From contig JAIKXJ010000053.1 of assembly GCA_024684175.1 (NCBI GenBank), positions 1-8,287 on the forward strand: DNA of 8,287 nt. Reading direction: 5' to 3'. Below are positions 6,238-8,287 of the stretch, in pieces (position 1 is the first letter of the stretch; each line of letters begins with the position of its first letter). Under the pieces are notes generated by a model. It saw only the letters and a program-made list of their open reading frames with translations. It was not told where the DNA came from and did not search any database. Position numbers and translations under genes: made by a program. Source of the DNA: Erysipelotrichaceae bacterium. GTDB lineage: Bacteria > Bacillota_I > Bacilli_A > Erysipelotrichales > Erysipelotrichaceae.

Positions 6238-6628
6238 CGAGACTATTCTCTATGAAAGCTATGAATTGATCAGTGACGATCTGATCTTTCTTGGCAGGGA
6301 AGACCCTTCGCATTCCGGCAACCGCAAGGCGGTACAGGAACTGCCGGAACTGGACCGGAATCGCTTCATCCTTTCTCTTGACCATACGCCGTATCAGAAC
6401 GAGGAGATCATTGAACTGAAGGCCGATCTGCAGCTTTCCGGGCACACGCATGCCGCGCAGTTTTTCCCGCTGCAGATCGTCTACCGTCTCTTGGGCCTCA
6501 ATACCTGCGGTGATTACGACATCGGCGATACGCATCTTTTTGTCAGCCCCGGCATTGCCGGCTGGGCACTTCCGCTCAGAAGCGAGGCGCACAGCTCTTT
6601 TGAGGTCTTCGACCTGATCCCGGAATAG
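6233..6628 (+). pseudogene. C-terminal fragment of a calcineurin-like metallophosphoesterase
   Basis: The frame matches the C-terminal part of YkuE-like metallophosphoesterases, two-metal phosphohydrolases. Present are LSLDHTP (metal-ligand region), LQLSGHTHAAQFFPL with the GHTH motif, and the SPGIAGW segment before a normal C-terminus. Missing is everything before, including the DxH, GDxxD and GNHD motifs that complete the metal centre, so the fragment cannot be catalytic in the known way. Homology begins at VETIL (about 6236); the frame stays open leftward to a TTG at 6188, but those 15 codons look unrelated. The only ATG (6233) lies inside the guaA-like tail and has no ribosome site. It is the only plus-strand gene remnant of any size in the window. 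It keeps a terminator 48 bases after its stop codon. Confidence 0.8.
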
Positions 6629-6676
6629 AGAACCGTTTACCTTTTCCGGCTTATTAAATAATTACGCTGATTGCAG

Positions 6677-6708
6677 CGGACAGATCACAGGTATTCTGTC
6701 CGTTTTTT
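6677..6708 (+). terminator. Intrinsic terminator after the metallophosphoesterase fragment
   Basis: CGGACAGA and TCTGTCCG pair perfectly (8 bp, 10-base loop) and are followed by six T residues on the plus strand. The position downstream of the phosphoesterase stop codon fits its original terminator. Confidence 0.8.
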
Positions 6709-6890
6709 AAGCAAAACGAAATCGGTCGATACAATTTGAAATCTGTTGATTTGATCAATGATTGCCCCAGCGCTTCATTAACCGTTTCTTTCCCCGCCTT
6801 GTCCCTTTGTCTTATCGCCGTATATCGTCTTGATTCTGCTGGCGCGTTATGGTGAGACCGGACTTTCCTCAGCCTCTTCTTTAGCATTCA
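6709..6890. other. Intergenic stretch without an intact gene
   Basis: Between the phosphoesterase terminator and the pilin-gene terminator I see no gene with a credible start, ribosome site or recognisable product. A 77-codon minus-strand frame crosses it (6654-6887), but its product is compositionally poor and runs through a terminator hairpin. The one notable signal is the RNase P-like motif at 6854-6870. Confidence 0.5.
6854..6870 (-). ncRNA. RNase P RNA conserved region I-like fragment
   Basis: The minus strand reads GAGGAAAGTCCGGTCTC, which differs at one position from the near-universal 5' half of helix P4 in bacterial RNase P RNA (GAGGAAAGUCCGGGCUC). A chance 16/17 match in a window this size is very unlikely. 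However, only about 20 bases separate it from the pilin-gene terminator, too few for helices P1-P3, and the partner region (ACAGAA...GGCUUA) is not found downstream on this strand within about 300 bases. I therefore read it as a fragment of rnpB, not a working gene; a chance or functionally different match remains possible. Confidence 0.3.
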
Positions 6891-6927
6891 AAAAAACGGA
6901 TCTTGAATAAACCTGGATCCGTTTTTT
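6891..6927 (-). terminator. Bidirectional terminator after the pilin-like gene
   Basis: AAAAAACGGATC (6891-6902) and GATCCGTTTTTT (6916-6927) form a perfect 12-bp stem. On the minus strand it begins 8 bases after the TAA of the pilin-like gene and ends in seven T residues; the plus strand also ends in six T residues, so it can work both ways. Confidence 0.85.
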
Positions 6928-6935
6928 GCTTTATT

Positions 6936-8287
6936 TTATACTCCGGTGAACGGTATGGTATAGGACGGTTTGTCCGAAGTATCCGGTTTCTTCGGGTCCT
7001 CGATCTCCAGCTCGACATCGCCGTCTGTTACCGTAAAGGTCACATCTTCAGCCTTGTCATACCCCTTCGGCGCATTGCATTCCTTGGCAACATATTCACC
7101 AGGAACCAGGCATTCTATTCTGAACGTTCCATCCCCTCCTGTCACGAAGACGTATTCGTCCTCGCTCAGACTGCCGTCCGGCTGGACGAACAGATCGCCC
7201 TTTTTGACGACAAAGGCCGCAGAAGACAGCGCCTCTCCGGTGTCCGCCGCCTTTTTTATCAGGGTGAACGGATACTTTCTGATATTGACGAAAGTCGCTG
7301 TTTCATCTTCTCCCAGCGCTTCGTCTTCGCCAAGCTTATAGTACCTGATATCGAAGTCGTAAAGTTTCGTGCCATTATCGATGACATCCACTTCGACCAC
7401 ATATCTGACAGCAGAGTATTCGATACCGGGATCTTCGCCATCGACTTCCTTTATGTAGTAGGTAAAGGTCTTTCCTGCATCGTCCTTGTCGTAGTAGAGT
7501 TCGGCGAAAGTGATATCCGAAGCTTCCACATCCGTCTCATCCGGACCTTTGGTTTCGATGACTTCGCCATCCTGATCCAGCAGCTGGAACAAGAAGTCGT
7601 TCTCTTCGGTGATGATATCCCCTTCGAATTCTTTCCTGGCCTTCAGAACGACGGTTCCTTCCGGTTCAATGACTTCGGGTTCATAACGGTTGGTAAAGCC
7701 CGCCTCTGCGGTTTCGGCAGAAACGATCTTGCCTTCCGTATTACTGCTTTCTGTCAGCGTCCAGTTCTCTGCATCTTCTTCCGTCACTTCATAAGTCGTG
7801 CCGTCAGGCAGACCTTCGACAAGCAGATACTGTCCGCCCTTGAGCTCGAAGGACGTTCCGGATGACACCTTCAATGTTTCAACAGCCTCATCCCCTTCGA
7901 ATATGCTTGCCTCGTATTCGCCTTCAAGTTCGTTGCCTTCCTCATCCATAAGCGTCAGGGTAAAGGCGAATACGCTCTCATCGCCTTCAGGAGCATCTTC
8001 CACAAACTTGCTGATCTTGAGCGAACCCGGATTCTGGATATTGGTGAACAGCGTACCGTCGCTGTCATAGATGACATCCGCCTGCAGCACGCCTGCACCG
8101 TTATCGTTGACCGTAACAGAAACAAATTCCTCGTGCGTATCATAGACGACAGTACCGTCATCGTTCTCGATGTATTCAGTGATCCTGTACTCCAGACGCT
8201 TGCCGATGCTGGTTTCATCGACCTCGATCACATCGAAGAGGACCGGACCTGTGCCATACCAAGGATTCTCGATGATGTTGCCTTCAT
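6936..8287 (-). CDS. Pilin-like surface protein with Spy0128/SpaA-type domains, C-terminal part
   Basis: The frame is open through the right edge, so the N-terminus and signal peptide lie outside; 449 residues are visible, numbered here from the edge. It is very acidic and consists of tandem immunoglobulin-like domains: a partial Spy0128-type domain (1-82), a second domain (about 88-201), a third Spy0128-type domain (about 210-336, with TYYIKEVDG), and a SpaA/Cna_B-type domain (about 338-432) carrying the hallmark YVAKECNAPKGY. In such pilins, lysines near each domain start (here KARK and FTLIKK) form internal isopeptide bonds with the help of a conserved Glu. The C-terminus reads SYTIPFTGV and stops: IPFTG is a plausible variant of the sortase LPxTG signal, but the hydrophobic helix and basic tail that should follow are absent. 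It is probably secreted and, unless the ending is a sequencing error, not anchored by the usual sortase route. A GTG at 8231 is not the start, because homology continues upstream. Confidence 0.85.
   Translation of the reverse strand, partial: EGNIIENPWYGTGPVLFDVIEVDETSIGKRLEYRITEYIENDDGTVVYDTHEEFVSVTVNDNGAGVLQADVIYDSDGTLFTNIQNPGSLKISKFVEDAPEGDESVFAFTLTLMDEEGNELEGEYEASIFEGDEAVETLKVSSGTSFELKGGQYLLVEGLPDGTTYEVTEEDAENWTLTESSNTEGKIVSAETAEAGFTNRYEPEVIEPEGTVVLKARKEFEGDIITEENDFLFQLLDQDGEVIETKGPDETDVEASDITFAELYYDKDDAGKTFTYYIKEVDGEDPGIEYSAVRYVVEVDVIDNGTKLYDFDIRYYKLGEDEALGEDETATFVNIRKYPFTLIKKAADTGEALSSAAFVVKKGDLFVQPDGSLSEDEYVFVTGGDGTFRIECLVPGEYVAKECNAPKGYDKAEDVTFTVTDGDVELEIEDPKKPDTSDKPSYTIPFTGV

Noticed and set aside
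6067..6255. A plus-strand frame containing GNHA, considered as the missing GNHD motif of the phosphoesterase.
   Set aside because: The fourth residue is wrong, the frame differs from the phosphoesterase frame, and the surrounding residues do not fit the family.
6230..6592. A 120-codon minus-strand frame opposite the phosphoesterase fragment.
   Set aside because: The plus-strand frame carries clear GHTH and DHTP motifs; the antisense frame has none and is a shadow.
6654..6887. A 77-codon minus-strand frame between the pilin terminator and the phosphoesterase fragment.
   Set aside because: No ribosome site or family resemblance, it runs through the RNase P-like motif and the terminator at 6677-6708, and the product looks random.
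6560..6935. A complete RNase P RNA gene.
   Set aside because: The 5' helices before conserved region I would have to lie in the pilin terminator, and the 3' conserved block is not found on the same strand.
6903..7865. A 320-codon plus-strand open frame antisense to the pilin-like gene.
   Set aside because: Its product is low-complexity in pattern, has no recognisable domain and mirrors the codon structure of the strongly supported minus-strand pilin domains. It also starts inside the terminator hairpin.
1..8287. tRNA genes, CRISPR arrays, insertion sequences with terminal repeats, toxin-antitoxin pairs.
   Set aside because: I looked for cloverleaf ends, regularly spaced repeats, transposase motifs and paired small genes on both strands and saw none.

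Overview
The window looks like chromosomal DNA of a low-to-mid GC Gram-positive bacterium (Bacillota; the mix of proteins would fit an Erysipelotrichia- or Clostridia-type gut or oral anaerobe, but that placement is impressionistic). Reasons: strong GGAGG-type ribosome sites, intrinsic terminators with long T runs, a lipoprotein with a Gram-positive style lipobox, and a secreted multi-domain protein of the SpaA / Spy0128 pilin type. Every intact gene reads on the minus strand, so the order below follows transcription from right to left.

Right end (6936-8287): the 3' part of a large surface protein made of tandem immunoglobulin-like pilin domains. It stops immediately after a sortase-like IPFTG motif, without the hydrophobic anchor and basic tail that normally follow, and a perfect 12-bp terminator hairpin begins 8 bases after its stop codon.

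Middle (about 5200-6890): a junk-rich, mosaic stretch. In transcription order it holds a 17-base match to conserved region I of RNase P RNA with no rest of the gene, the C-terminal third of a metallophosphoesterase on the opposite (plus) strand with its own terminator, an 18-base sequence that reads as the last codons of guaA (TIEWE-stop) exactly where the phosphoesterase homology begins, a strong hairpin with no gene, a short start-less reading frame resembling a Sel1/TPR repeat, a plus-strand terminator without a plus-strand gene, and a PrsW-type membrane protease that begins just downstream of where its first catalytic motif should be. Several of these are broken at one end only, which points to repeated insertion/deletion (the guaA 3' end is a known integration hotspot) or, if this is a metagenome contig, to chimeric assembly.

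Left-centre (449-5160): one compact three-gene operon, the best-preserved system here: an ABC ATPase of the MacB/LolD type, a 771-residue FtsX-type permease with two 4-helix halves, and a lipoprotein with a beta-rich N-terminal region and a long helical, heptad-like region. The genes are coupled (1-base gap, then a 1-base stop/start overlap), each ribosome site lies inside the preceding gene, and one terminator closes the unit. Its promoter has a perfect TATAAT -10 and is bracketed by two copies of a 16-base operator, GTTAGY-type half-sites spaced 41 bp centre to centre, as expected for a repressor of the TetR kind. The repressor gene itself is not in the window. The three proteins most likely form an exporter or envelope-remodelling machine whose extracytoplasmic partner is the lipoprotein; the substrate cannot be read from sequence.

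Left end (1-314): the start of an unrecognised cytoplasmic protein, cut by the window edge.
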